Source of the DNA: Pseudomonas sp. AFG_SD02_1510_Pfu_092
GTDB taxonomy: Bacteria > Pseudomonadota > Gammaproteobacteria > Pseudomonadales > Pseudomonadaceae
Reading direction: 5' to 3'
DNA length: 46,504 bases
Assembly (NCBI RefSeq): GCF_003331055.1
Contig: NZ_PUQD01000042.1
Coordinates: 1-46,504, forward strand
A model generated the notes under the pieces. The model was not told where the DNA came from. It did no database searches and was given only the letters and a program-made list of their open reading frames with translations. Every line of letters begins with the position of its first letter. Position 1 is the first letter of the stretch. The position numbers and the translations under genes are program-made. This document shows, piece by piece, positions 25,505-33,974 of this stretch.

Positions 25505-26314
25505 ATGACTGACTTTTCCGGCCTGCCCCTGGTGATCGAAGCCGCGGACCTGCTGCCACGCCTGGATTCGCCACAGCTGATCCTGGTCGACCTGAGCAGT
25601 GCCAACCGCTATGTCAGCGGGCATATCCCCGGCGCGCGCTTCGTCGAAGGCAAGCGTACCCAGCTGGGCCAGCCCCCTGCACCGGGCCTGCTGCCGGCAC
25701 AGGGCGAGCTGGAAAAACTGTTCAGTGAACTCGGCCACCGCGACGATGCCGTGTATGTGGTGTACGACGATGAAGGCGGCGGCTGGGCCGGGCGCTTCAT
25801 CTGGCTGCTGGATGTCATCGGCCACAAGCGTTATCACTACCTGAATGGCGGTATCCAGGCCTGGCCGGCCGACAGGCTTTCCACCGAAGTGCCCGCCAGC
25901 GGTAACGCCCCGGTGCGTCTGCGCATCGACAGCGAACCCACCGCCACCCGCGAATACCTGCAAAGCCGCCTGGGCGCCGATGACCTGGTGATCTGGGACG
26001 CGCGCGGCCCACAGGAATTCAACGGCGAGAAAGTGCTGGCAGCCAGGGGCGGCCATATCCCCGGCGCGATCAACTTCGAATGGACTGCCGGCATGGACCT
26101 CAACGACCACCTGCGCATCCGCCAGGACATCGCCGAAGTGCTGCAGAAACTGGGCATCACCCCCGACAAGGAAGTGATCACCCACTGCCAGACCCATCGC
26201 CGCTCCGGTTTCACCTACCTGGTGGCCAAGGCCCTCGGCTACCCACGCGTCAAGGCCTACGCCGGCTCGTGGAGCGAATGGGGCAACCACCCGGACACGC
26301 CTGTAGAAGTCTAA
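25505..26314 (+). CDS. Two-domain rhodanese-type sulfurtransferase
   Basis: A 269-residue protein of two rhodanese domains. The first (about 12-125) is non-catalytic, with Asp (VYDDEGG) where the cysteine would be. The second carries the active-site loop HCQTHRRSG with catalytic Cys228 at about 160-265. The CRXXR-like loop here reads CQTHRRS, not the CGSGVTA of 3-mercaptopyruvate enzymes, so thiosulfate:cyanide-type activity is more likely, though the natural substrate is unknown. It lies 10 bp before psd and is likely co-transcribed with it. Confidence 0.9.
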   Translation: MTDFSGLPLVIEAADLLPRLDSPQLILVDLSSANRYVSGHIPGARFVEGKRTQLGQPPAPGLLPAQGELEKLFSELGHRDDAVYVVYDDEGGGWAGRFIWLLDVIGHKRYHYLNGGIQAWPADRLSTEVPASGNAPVRLRIDSEPTATREYLQSRLGADDLVIWDARGPQEFNGEKVLAARGGHIPGAINFEWTAGMDLNDHLRIRQDIAEVLQKLGITPDKEVITHCQTHRRSGFTYLVAKALGYPRVKAYAGSWSEWGNHPDTPVEV

Positions 26315-26323
26315 GGAACCTGC

Positions 26324-27187
26324 ATGAAATCCCGTCTGTTCACCATCAGCCAGTACCTGCTGCCGCACCATCTGCTGTCGCGCCTGGCCGGCTGCATCGC
26401 CGAGTGCCGCGTGCGCTGGTTCAAGAACGCCTTCACCGCCTGGTTTGCCAAGCGCTACCAGGTGAACATGGCCGAAGCCCTGGTCGAAGACCTCAGCGCC
26501 TACGAGCACTTCAATGCGTTCTTCACCCGCGCCCTGAAGCCAGGCGCCCGCCCGCTGGACGAAACCCCCAGCGCCATCCTGTGCCCGGCCGACGGTGCAG
26601 TCAGCCAGCTTGGCCCGATCGAACACGGCCGCATCTTCCAGGCCAAGGGCCACGGCTTCAGCGCGCAGGAGCTGCTGGGCGGTGACCCGGCGCTGGCCGC
26701 ACCGTTCATGGGCGGCGAGTTCGCCACCATCTACCTGTCGCCAAAGGACTACCACCGCGTGCACATGCCGCTGGCCGGTACCCTGCGCGAAATGGTCTAC
26801 GTGCCGGGGCGCCTGTTCTCGGTCAACCAGACCACCGCAGAGAACGTCCCCGAGCTGTTCGCCCGCAACGAGCGTGTCGTCTGCCTGTTCGACACCGAGC
26901 GCGGGCCGATGGCCGTGGTGCTGGTTGGTGCGATGATCGTCGCTTCCATCGAAACGGTATGGGCCGGGCTGGTGACGCCGCCCAAGCGCGAGCTGAAGAC
27001 CTTCCGTTACGACGAAGCCAGCCGCGCGCCGATCCACCTGGAAAAAGGTGCCGAACTGGGCCGCTTCAAGCTGGGTTCGACTGCTATCGTGCTGTTCGGG
27101 CCAGAGCAGGTGAAATGGGCCGAAACGCTGGGTGCCGGCTCTGCGGTGCGCATGGGCCAGCAGCTGGCTGCGCCTGTGCAGGCTTGA
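26324..27187 (+). CDS. psd: Phosphatidylserine decarboxylase
   Basis: A 287-residue proenzyme that makes phosphatidylethanolamine at the inner membrane. The self-cleavage site is LGST (residues 250-253); Ser252 becomes the pyruvoyl group of the small subunit. Upstream, CPADGAVSQLG, YLSPKDYHRVHMP and PGRLFSVN are family motifs containing the catalytic Asp and His residues. It follows the rhodanese gene closely and ends at a convergent gap with serB. Confidence 0.97.
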   Translation: MKSRLFTISQYLLPHHLLSRLAGCIAECRVRWFKNAFTAWFAKRYQVNMAEALVEDLSAYEHFNAFFTRALKPGARPLDETPSAILCPADGAVSQLGPIEHGRIFQAKGHGFSAQELLGGDPALAAPFMGGEFATIYLSPKDYHRVHMPLAGTLREMVYVPGRLFSVNQTTAENVPELFARNERVVCLFDTERGPMAVVLVGAMIVASIETVWAGLVTPPKRELKTFRYDEASRAPIHLEKGAELGRFKLGSTAIVLFGPEQVKWAETLGAGSAVRMGQQLAAPVQA

Positions 27188-27203
27188 TTGCCTGATAGAA
27201 CCT

Positions 27204-27220
27204 GGGCCGCTTTGCGGCCC
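27204..27220 (+). terminator. Hairpin after psd, fused to a REP
   Basis: GGGCCGC-ttt-GCGGCCC lies 16 bp after the psd stop and runs directly into a REP (cttcgcgggcacgcccgctcccaca). There is no long T-run, so termination efficiency is uncertain. Confidence 0.5.
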
Positions 27221-27287
27221 TTCGCGGGCACGCCCGCTCCCACAGAGAAGGTCCCGTTTACCCTGTGGGAGCGGGCGAGCCCGCGAA
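27221..27287. repeat. Inverted REP pair between psd and serB
   Basis: Two REPs (ttcgcgggcacgcccgctcccaca and cctgtgggagcgggcgagcccgcgaa) face each other between hairpins at 27204-27220 and 27288-27304, giving a symmetric structure between convergent genes. Confidence 0.85.
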
Positions 27288-27304
27288 GGGCTGCAAAGCA
27301 GCCC
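27288..27304 (-). terminator. Hairpin after serB, fused to a REP
   Basis: On the minus strand GGGCTGC-ttt-GCAGCCC lies 12 bp after the serB stop and abuts a REP. The stem is the same as that after psd except for one compensated base pair (C-G to T-A). Confidence 0.5.
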
Positions 27305-27316
27305 CCGCTTCTCGAA

Positions 27317-28531
27317 TCAGCCGCGCGCGTCGCGGTCACGCAGGCCCAGCAGGTACAACACCCCATCCAGCCCCAGGGTGGAAATTGCCTGCTTGGCCGA
27401 CTGACGCACCAGCGGCTTGGCGCGGAACGCCACACCCAGGCCGGCCAGCGACAGCATCGGCAGGTCGTTGGCACCGTCACCCACGGCAATCGTCTGCTCC
27501 AGCTGCAAACCTTCCTCGCCGGCCAGCTTCTGCAGCAACTCGGCCTTGCGCTGGGCATCGACGATCGGCTCCACGGCCACGCCGGTGACCTTGCCGTCGA
27601 CCACTTCCAGTTCGTTGGCGAAGACATAGTCGATGCCCAGGCGCGCCTGCACCTGACGGGCAAAGTAAGTGAAGCCACCCGACAGGATCGCCGTCTTGTA
27701 ACCCAGGCGCTTGAGTTCGGCGAACAGGTTTTCCGCCCCTTCGGTCAGGCGCAGTGACGCACCGATCTCATCCAGCACGCCAACATCCAGGCCCTTGAGC
27801 AGCGCCATGCGCTCCTTGAAGCTGGCGCGGAAGTCCAGCTCGCCGCGCATGGCGCGCTCGGTGATCGCCGCCACCTGCTCGCCCACGCCAGCGGCCTTGG
27901 CCAGTTCGTCGATGACTTCGGCTTCGATCAGCGTCGAGTCCATGTCGAACACCGCCAGACGGCGGTTGCGGCGGAACAGGTCGTCCTTCTGGAAAGCGAT
28001 GTCGACGCTCAGCTCTTCGGCCAGGGCGAAGAAGTCGGCACGCAGGGCCTGGGCATCGCTCGGCACGCCGCGCACGGAAATCTCGATGGCCGCCTTGCCC
28101 TTGTCGGTCTCGGCATCCAGTGCCACACGGGCCGACAAGCGCTCGATGCGCTCGATGGTCAGGCCGTACTGGCTGATCACCGCGCTCACCCGCTGCAGCT
28201 GCGCGGGGGTGATCTTGCGGCTGAGCAGGGTGACGATGTGGCGCGCCTCGCCCTGGCCGTCGGCCCAATGCTGGTAGTCCGCCTCGGAAATCGGCGTGTA
28301 GCGGGCCTGCAGGTTCAGTTCGTGGGCCTTGGCCTGCACGCTTTGCAGCAACGCCGTAGCCACTTCGTTGTCCGGGATGTCGACCAGAATGCCGAACGAC
28401 AAGGTGCCGTGCATGACGGCCAGGCCGATGTCGAGAATGCTCACACCGCCCTGCAGCAGGACGCCGGTGATAGCCGCAGTGAGACCGGGACGGTCCTCAC
28501 CGGTGATGTTGATCAGGACGATTTCGCGCAC
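27317..28531 (-). CDS. serB: Phosphoserine phosphatase
   Basis: A 404-residue enzyme for the last step of serine synthesis. The N-terminal half holds two ACT-like domains (starting REIVLINITGEDRPGLTAAITGVL), as in other Pseudomonas SerB proteins. The HAD phosphatase half begins LAVFDMDSTLIEAE with the nucleophile aspartate (DMDST); GGFTYFARQV and GDGANDLPML complete the motifs. The start is a GTG at 28531 with GGAG upstream; an ATG-opened frame to 28564 would add 11 atypical residues. It diverges from a YtjB-like gene, as in Escherichia coli. Confidence 0.96.
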   Translation of the reverse strand: MREIVLINITGEDRPGLTAAITGVLLQGGVSILDIGLAVMHGTLSFGILVDIPDNEVATALLQSVQAKAHELNLQARYTPISEADYQHWADGQGEARHIVTLLSRKITPAQLQRVSAVISQYGLTIERIERLSARVALDAETDKGKAAIEISVRGVPSDAQALRADFFALAEELSVDIAFQKDDLFRRNRRLAVFDMDSTLIEAEVIDELAKAAGVGEQVAAITERAMRGELDFRASFKERMALLKGLDVGVLDEIGASLRLTEGAENLFAELKRLGYKTAILSGGFTYFARQVQARLGIDYVFANELEVVDGKVTGVAVEPIVDAQRKAELLQKLAGEEGLQLEQTIAVGDGANDLPMLSLAGLGVAFRAKPLVRQSAKQAISTLGLDGVLYLLGLRDRDARG

Positions 28532-28603
28532 AACCTGGCTCCGACTTCGATGAAAAATGCGCATTCTACCGATTTTCCGTGACCATCGGGCGCCAACGAT
28601 ACT

Positions 28604-28631
28604 TTGCCGACAAAACCCGGATCGCTATACT
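28604..28631 (+). promoter_or_regulatory. Sigma-70-type promoter for the YtjB-like gene
   Basis: TTGCCG (28604-28609) and TATACT (28626-28631) are separated by 16 bp, 35 bp before the GTG start at 28666. Confidence 0.6.
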
Positions 28632-28665
28632 CCCCACACTTTCATGCCATTAAGAGCCGAGCTCA

Positions 28666-30123
28666 GTGAACCGGCCCACGCCCGTCAAACCAGACAACTT
28701 CTTCCTGATGATCTATCGCGCCCTGAGTCAACGTCGCGTGCCGCTGGCATTGCGCATCGCCTGCACCAACATCTTCCTGGTGGCGCTGGCGCTGGTGATC
28801 TACGCCTGCGTCATGGGCCTGCAGTTCAAGCAGGCCATGCACGAGCAGGCCGATGCCCTGGGCCAGAGCCTGACCACCCAGACCGCCACCTCGGCCACCG
28901 AGCTGCTGGTGGCCAATGACATCCTCAGCCTCAACGTGCTGCTCGGCAACCTGGTGAAAAACCCGCTGGTCGCGCATGCCGCGATCTACAGCGTGGATAA
29001 CCGCATCCTCGCCGAGGCCGGCCAGCGTCCCCGCAACAGCCTGCTGGGCGAGGCCGAGGGCCTGTACCAGACCAAGATCACTTTCCAGGATGTGACCGCC
29101 GGGCAGCTGCGCATCAGCCTGGACATGAGCCAGTTCCAGCAGCCGATGCTGATCAGCCTGCAGAGCATGGGCATTCTCGCCGCCATATTGTTGGTGCTGG
29201 CGCTGACCCTGAGCCTGCGCCAGGGCCGCTTCATCACCCTGCCGCTGCTGCAGCTGCGGGTCTGGCTGCGCGACCCGCAACCCTATACCCCGGCCACCGA
29301 CCGCCAGGACGAGATCGGCGACATCGCCCGCCAGTTGCATGCGCGCCTGGCCCCGCCGCCGCCACCGGAGCCGGAGCCGGAGGTCGAGGACGACGAGCAC
29401 TTGGACGACCTGCCCCACGCCGCCCCGGCGGCCAAGGCTGCACCCCGCGCCAGGCTTGCCGCCCATTCGGACGAGGACGACGATGATGCCTTCGCCGGCC
29501 TGCTGGACGACGACAGCGCACCCACGGCCGCCGTGGTCGAGTCCGACGAGCCGCAGTTCAGCGCCGTGCTCGCGGTCCAGCTGGGTTCGCAGGAGCAGTT
29601 GCGCCGCCTGCCGCGCACGCGCCTGACCGAGCTGACCGAGCGTTACCGCGATTGCCTGGAGCACGCCGCCTCGCTTTACGACGGCGAAACCCACACGCTC
29701 AACGACGGCAGCACCCTGGTGCTGTTCCACAGCCGCGACTGCGGCGAGGACTACCTGACCAACGCCATCTGCTGCGGCGAGCTGTTGCGCGCCCTGGGCC
29801 ATGCCCTGCAGATCGAAGTGGCGGACAGTGGCATCACCCTGCAGCTGCAACTCGGCCTGGCCCTGGGCAACGACCTGCAAGGGCTGGAGCTGGTGGACCT
29901 GCTGATGGCCGAGAAGGCGCAGGATGCCCTGGCGCTGTCGCAGCACAGTCGCAACCTGTTGCTGGTGGAGCGGCAGATCAGTGATGACACCCTGATCCGC
30001 CAGCGCGCCCGTATTCGCCCGATCGCCAGCCCGGAAGGCGCCTGCTGCGTGGAACGCCTGATGGAGCCCTACCCGTCGATGCTGGAACGGCAACTGGCGC
30101 GGATGCACGAACGCCGGGCCTGA
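28666..30123 (+). CDS. YtjB/AhpA-family membrane protein with a cyclase-like C-terminal domain
   Basis: A 485-residue inner-membrane protein. TM1 is at about residues 29-50, a periplasmic domain of about 110 residues follows (QADALGQSLTTQTATSATELL...), TM2 is at 162-185, then a HAMP-like segment to about 226. Residues 227-295 are a Pro- and Asp/Glu-rich linker. The C-terminal region (297-440) has the pattern of a class III nucleotide cyclase: a strand FSAVLAVQLG where active enzymes have F-x-D-I, and LNDGSTLVLF where they have GD. One of the two metal aspartates is therefore missing, and activity is doubtful. It is divergent from serB, as ytjB (smp) is in Escherichia coli, supporting the family call for the N-terminal part. 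The start is GTG. Function is unknown. Confidence 0.85.
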   Translation: MNRPTPVKPDNFFLMIYRALSQRRVPLALRIACTNIFLVALALVIYACVMGLQFKQAMHEQADALGQSLTTQTATSATELLVANDILSLNVLLGNLVKNPLVAHAAIYSVDNRILAEAGQRPRNSLLGEAEGLYQTKITFQDVTAGQLRISLDMSQFQQPMLISLQSMGILAAILLVLALTLSLRQGRFITLPLLQLRVWLRDPQPYTPATDRQDEIGDIARQLHARLAPPPPPEPEPEVEDDEHLDDLPHAAPAAKAAPRARLAAHSDEDDDDAFAGLLDDDSAPTAAVVESDEPQFSAVLAVQLGSQEQLRRLPRTRLTELTERYRDCLEHAASLYDGETHTLNDGSTLVLFHSRDCGEDYLTNAICCGELLRALGHALQIEVADSGITLQLQLGLALGNDLQGLELVDLLMAEKAQDALALSQHSRNLLLVERQISDDTLIRQRARIRPIASPEGACCVERLMEPYPSMLERQLARMHERRA

Positions 30124-30130
30124 TACCGAG

Positions 30131-30229
30131 GTGGCTTCTTCGCGGGTAAACCCGCTCCCACAGGTTTCTGCACAGGCCTCAAGGTATGTGATATCCCTGT
30201 GGGAGCGGGTTTACCCGCGAAGAGGCCAG
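30131..30229. repeat. Inverted REP pair
   Basis: Two REPs, 30131-30163 and 30196-30229, are near-perfect inverted copies (cttcgcgggtaaacccgctcccacag and its reverse complement) with a 32-bp spacer. They begin 8 bp after the YtjB-like gene. Confidence 0.88.
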
Positions 30230-30251
30230 TCCAGGCAATACAAAAAACAGC

Positions 30252-30293
30252 AGACACAAAAAAGCCCGCAACGATGCGGGCTTTTTTGTGTCT
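30252..30293. terminator. Bidirectional Rho-independent terminator
   Basis: A perfect 19-bp inverted repeat (arms 30252-30270 and 30275-30293, loop acga) has the GC core AAGCCCGCA/TGCGGGCTT flanked by A6 and T6, so it terminates in both directions. It serves the convergent YtjB-like and PqiC-like genes. Confidence 0.95.
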
Positions 30294-30303
30294 GGCAGTT
30301 CGA

Positions 30304-31014
30304 TCAGAACCGATAGACTTCCATATCGGTACGAATCGGAGCAGCCATCGGAATCTTGGATTTCTCTGGCGTCTTCTTCACCTGCACCGGCGCAGCAGGC
30401 TTTTTAGGCGTGTCTTCGGCAATCGCTGGCTGGTTGGCCAGTGGCTTGACCGCCGTGCTCAGCTGTTCGGCCAGCTTCTGCAGCAACTGGCCTTGGGCCT
30501 GCACCTGCGACGCCTCGCTGCCCTCGTGCTGCTGCTCGAGGTGAACGATACGGTTGTCACGGACATGGCCACGGCGGTCGAGCAGGCGCCACTGGGCATC
30601 CAGGATAGCCGGCTGGTCCTTGCCCGAATCCAGGCGAGTGATCGACAGCAGCACTTGTACGTCCGGGTTGAAACCGGCGGTCGCCGGCGCCAGCACCACG
30701 CGCTGGCTGTCCAGACGCCAGGCAAGTTGGCGCACCAGCAGCTGGTCGATATCCGACGAAAGGCTGCCGGCCCAACGACCGTCGGTCGCCGAACTCAGGC
30801 TGCCATCGGCCTGACGCTGCAGAAAGGTCTCGCGTTGCAGGTAATCGGCTACCGACACCGGGCCGAGCACCACGGCCATGCCCGCACTCTGCGAAGGCTG
30901 GCCAGGATCACCACTGTCGAGCTGGTACAGGGCAACCGGCTGGTGCATGGTGCACCCGCCAAGGCCCAGCAGGCCAGTCATCAACAGCGCAAATGGAAGG
31001 CGCAGAAATTTCAT
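30304..31014 (-). CDS. PqiC-like lipoprotein (ABC-type transport auxiliary family)
   Basis: A 236-residue outer-membrane-directed lipoprotein. The signal peptide ends in a clear lipobox, LGLGGC with the lipidated Cys21. The mature part (VALYQLDSGDPGQPSQSAGMAVVLGPVSVADYLQRETFL, then WAGSLSSDIDQLLVRQLAWRL) matches the PqiC/YmbA family, which links MCE-type lipid transport tunnels to the outer membrane. The C-terminal 50 residues are a Lys/Pro/Ala-rich tail not usual in the family. No pqiA or pqiB gene is nearby, so a partner must be encoded elsewhere. Two consecutive ATG codons could start it (31017 or 31014); the second is better spaced from GGATGG. Confidence 0.85.
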   Translation of the reverse strand: MKFLRLPFALLMTGLLGLGGCTMHQPVALYQLDSGDPGQPSQSAGMAVVLGPVSVADYLQRETFLQRQADGSLSSATDGRWAGSLSSDIDQLLVRQLAWRLDSQRVVLAPATAGFNPDVQVLLSITRLDSGKDQPAILDAQWRLLDRRGHVRDNRIVHLEQQHEGSEASQVQAQGQLLQKLAEQLSTAVKPLANQPAIAEDTPKKPAAPVQVKKTPEKSKIPMAAPIRTDMEVYRF

Positions 31015-31146
31015 CATCCCATCCAGGCGGTCGCCAACAGGCCAACCGCAGTGATACATGTAGGTTCAAACGGGCACACGGCCACGCCGGCACCGCAAGG
31101 GCCATATCATCCGTGAAATAACCGTCCGACTCCAGCATTTCCGCCC

Positions 31147-31171
31147 GGAACGGCGCTGAAATTGCCGTTCC
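31147..31171 (-). terminator. Hairpin after parC
   Basis: An 8-bp perfect stem GGAACGGC/GCCGTTCC with a 9-nt loop lies 16 bp past the parC stop. There is no T-run, so it is a weak terminator candidate. I see no gene in the rest of 31018-31186. Confidence 0.4.
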
Positions 31172-31186
31172 AGACATTTCAACCGG

Positions 31187-33445
31187 TTATGCCGGCACTT
31201 CTACCTGCAAGCTATCGACCCGCTGGAACCCGCGTGGCAGCTTGCTGCCGCGCCGTCCGCGCTCACCCTTGTAGTGCTCCAGGTCGTCCGCTTTCAGAGA
31301 TAGGGTACGCTTGCCGGCTTGCAATACAAGTGTCGCGCCCTCGGCAATCACCGCAAGATCGGTAACAAATTCTTCACGGCTGGCCACGCGGTCACCCGGC
31401 ACACCGATGATCTTGTTGCCCTTGCCTTTGCCCAGTTGGGGCAGGTCACTGACCTTGAACACCAGCAGGCGGCCTTCGGTGGTCACCGCCGCCAGCCAGT
31501 CCTGCTCGCGGTTGGCGACGGGCCGCGGGGTCATGACCTTGGCGCCGTTGGGCAGGCTGAGCAAGCCCTTGCCGGCCTTGTTCTTGGCTTGCAGGTCTTC
31601 GCCCTTGACCACGAAGCCGTAGCCGGCGTCGGAGGCCACCACGTACAGCGCGTCATCGTCCGGCAACAGCACGCACTCGAAGGTGGCCCCCGGTGGCGGC
31701 GTCAGGCGACCGGTCAGCGGTTCGCCCTGGCCGCGGGCCGACGGCAGGCTGTGGGCGGCCAGCGAGTAGCTGCGGCCGGTCGAGTCGATGAGCACGGCAA
31801 ACTGGTTGGAGCGCCCGGCGGCAGCCGCCTTGAAGCCGTCGCCGGCTTTGTACGACAGGCCGGTGGCATCGATGTCGTGGCCCTTGGCGCAGCGCACCCA
31901 GCCCTTTTCCGAGAGCACCACGGTAACCGGCTCGGTCGGCATCAGCTCGTTTTCCGACAGGGCCTTGGCCTCGGCGCGCTCGACGATCGGCGAGCGGCGG
32001 TCGTCGCCATAGGTTTCGGCATCCTTGATCAGCTCGCTGCGTACCAGCTTGCGCAGCTTGGCTTCGCTGCCCAGCAGGGCCTGCAGTTTGGCCTGCTCCT
32101 TGAGCAATTCGTCCTGCTCGCCGCGGATCTTCATCTCTTCCAGGCGCGCCAACTGACGCAGGCGGGTCTCGAGGATGTAGTCGGCCTGGATTTCGCTCAG
32201 GCCGAAGCGGTCAATCAGCGCCTGTTTGGGGTGCTCCTCGGTACGGATGATGTGGATTACTTCATCCAGGTTGAGGAACGCGGTCAGCAAACCTTCCAAC
32301 AGGTGCAGGCGTTTCTCCACCTTGTCCAGGCGGTGCTGCAGGCGGCGACGAACGGTATTGGTGCGGAATTCCAGCCACTCCACCAGGATCGTCCGCAGGT
32401 TCTTCAACTGCGGGCGGCCATCCAGGCCGATGATGTTGATGTTGACCCGGTAGCTGCTTTCCAGGTCGGTGGTGGCGAACAGGTGCTGCATCAGTTCGTC
32501 GGCGTCCACCCGGTTGGAACGCGGGATGATGACGATGCGGCACGGGTTCTCGTGGTCCGATTCGTCACGCAGGTCGGCGACCATCGGCAGCTTCTTGGCC
32601 TGCATCTGCGCGGCGATCTGCTCCAGCACCTTGGCCCCGGAGACCTGGTGCGGTAGTGCGGTGACGACGATGTCGCCATCCTCGACGCGGTACACGGCGC
32701 GCATGCGGATCGAGCCACGGCCGCTTTCGTACATCTTGAGGATTTCGGCACGCGGCGTGACGATCTCGGCCTCGGTCGGGTAGTCCGGCCCCTGGATGTG
32801 CTCGCACAGTTGCTCGATGCTGGCCTTGGGCTCGTCGAGCAGGCGCACGCAGGCGCTGGCCACTTCACGCAGGTTGTGCGGCGGTACGTCGGTGGCCATG
32901 CCGACCGCGATACCAGTGGTGCCGTTGAGCAGGATGTTGGGCAGGCGCGCCGGCAGCACGGCCGGTTCCTGCAAGGTGCCGTCGAAGTTCGGCACCCAGT
33001 CCACGGTACCCTGGCCGACTTCGCTGAGCAGCACTTCGGCATAGCGCGACAGCCGCGCCTCGGTATAACGCATGGCGGCGAACGACTTCGGATCGTCCGG
33101 CGCACCCCAGTTACCCTGGCCGTCGACCAGGGTGTAGCGGTAGCTGAACGGCTGCGCCATCAGCACCATGGCCTCGTAGCAGGCCGAGTCGCCGTGGGGG
33201 TGGAACTTGCCGAGCACGTCACCGACGGTACGCGCCGATTTCTTGTGCTTGGCATCGGCATCGAGCCCCAACTCGCTCATGGCATAGACGATGCGTCGTT
33301 GCACCGGCTTCAGGCCATCGCCGATGTGCGGCAGGGCGCGGTCCATGATCACGTACATGGAATAGTTGAGGTAGGCCTGTTCGGTGAAGTCAGCCAGCGA
33401 GCGGCGTTCGACGCCGTCCAGGCTGAGTTCCAGTGAGTCGCTCAT
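31187..33445 (-). CDS. parC: DNA topoisomerase IV subunit A
   Basis: A 752-residue type IIA topoisomerase subunit that cuts and rejoins DNA to unlink daughter chromosomes. The catalytic region includes ALPHIGDGLKPVQRRIVYAM, KSARTVGDVLGKFHPHGDSACYEAMV and the active-site tyrosine in AAMRYTEARLSRYA. The quinolone-resistance region reads GKFHPHGDSACYEA, with Ser and Glu at the positions that are usually mutated in resistant strains, so it looks wild type there. The C-terminal region (about 490-750) is a reduced beta-pinwheel typical of ParC rather than GyrA. It follows the protease gene by 10 bp. Confidence 0.98.
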   Translation of the reverse strand: MSDSLELSLDGVERRSLADFTEQAYLNYSMYVIMDRALPHIGDGLKPVQRRIVYAMSELGLDADAKHKKSARTVGDVLGKFHPHGDSACYEAMVLMAQPFSYRYTLVDGQGNWGAPDDPKSFAAMRYTEARLSRYAEVLLSEVGQGTVDWVPNFDGTLQEPAVLPARLPNILLNGTTGIAVGMATDVPPHNLREVASACVRLLDEPKASIEQLCEHIQGPDYPTEAEIVTPRAEILKMYESGRGSIRMRAVYRVEDGDIVVTALPHQVSGAKVLEQIAAQMQAKKLPMVADLRDESDHENPCRIVIIPRSNRVDADELMQHLFATTDLESSYRVNINIIGLDGRPQLKNLRTILVEWLEFRTNTVRRRLQHRLDKVEKRLHLLEGLLTAFLNLDEVIHIIRTEEHPKQALIDRFGLSEIQADYILETRLRQLARLEEMKIRGEQDELLKEQAKLQALLGSEAKLRKLVRSELIKDAETYGDDRRSPIVERAEAKALSENELMPTEPVTVVLSEKGWVRCAKGHDIDATGLSYKAGDGFKAAAAGRSNQFAVLIDSTGRSYSLAAHSLPSARGQGEPLTGRLTPPPGATFECVLLPDDDALYVVASDAGYGFVVKGEDLQAKNKAGKGLLSLPNGAKVMTPRPVANREQDWLAAVTTEGRLLVFKVSDLPQLGKGKGNKIIGVPGDRVASREEFVTDLAVIAEGATLVLQAGKRTLSLKADDLEHYKGERGRRGSKLPRGFQRVDSLQVEVPA

Positions 33446-33455
33446 GCGGGCCTCG

Positions 33456-33974
33456 TCATTTCAGGTTCTGGCGCAGCAGCATGGTGCCGCCGCGCTGGGT
33501 AAATTCAAGTTGTTTCAGGGCACTCATGCCCAGCAATACGGTTTGCCCGTCCAGGCCCGGCACCACGATGGCGCGAACGTCCTGCAGGCGGATATCACCC
33601 AGCTGCAGGCTGGCCAGCCGCGTGCGGTAGCCCTCGGTACGGCCGTTGGCGGTACTCAGCTGCACCGGGCTGCCGCGCTGCAGGCCCAGTTCGCGGCCCA
33701 ACGTCTCGGGGATGGCCACATCGGTGGCGCCGGTGTCGAGCATGAAATGCACCACCTGGCCGTTGATCGCGCCATCCATCACGAAATGGCCCTGGCCGTT
33801 GCCCAGCAGGCGCACCTCGATGAAGCCTTCGCCGTGCGACGACTGCACCTGGGCATTGGGGTTGCGCTGGCGGTCTTCCCATTGGCCGAAGAAGCGCGTG
33901 GCAAGGAACAACGCCGCCGCCCAGGCGACGATCATCAGTACCTTGCCGGCCCGCTTGCCCGGTGCCTGGCTCAT
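33456..33974 (-). CDS. Membrane-anchored retropepsin-like aspartic protease
   Basis: A 172-residue protein with one N-terminal membrane helix (about 11-27) and a single retroviral-type aspartic protease domain. The catalytic motif is FMLDTGATDVAIP with Asp80; the second motif VLLGMSALKQLEF is the family's hydrophobic-Gly flap region. One domain per chain means it must dimerise to be active. The family (TIGR02281-like clan AA proteases) is common in proteobacteria, with unknown targets. It overlaps the upstream gene by 4 bp and lies 10 bp from parC, so it is inside the parE-parC operon. Confidence 0.9.
   Translation of the reverse strand: MSQAPGKRAGKVLMIVAWAAALFLATRFFGQWEDRQRNPNAQVQSSHGEGFIEVRLLGNGQGHFVMDGAINGQVVHFMLDTGATDVAIPETLGRELGLQRGSPVQLSTANGRTEGYRTRLASLQLGDIRLQDVRAIVVPGLDGQTVLLGMSALKQLEFTQRGGTMLLRQNLK

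Noticed and set aside
30908..31177. Small minus-strand ORF of 89 residues between parC and the PqiC-like gene
   Set aside because: It overlaps the lipoprotein gene in another frame, lacks a convincing ribosome site and resembles no family.
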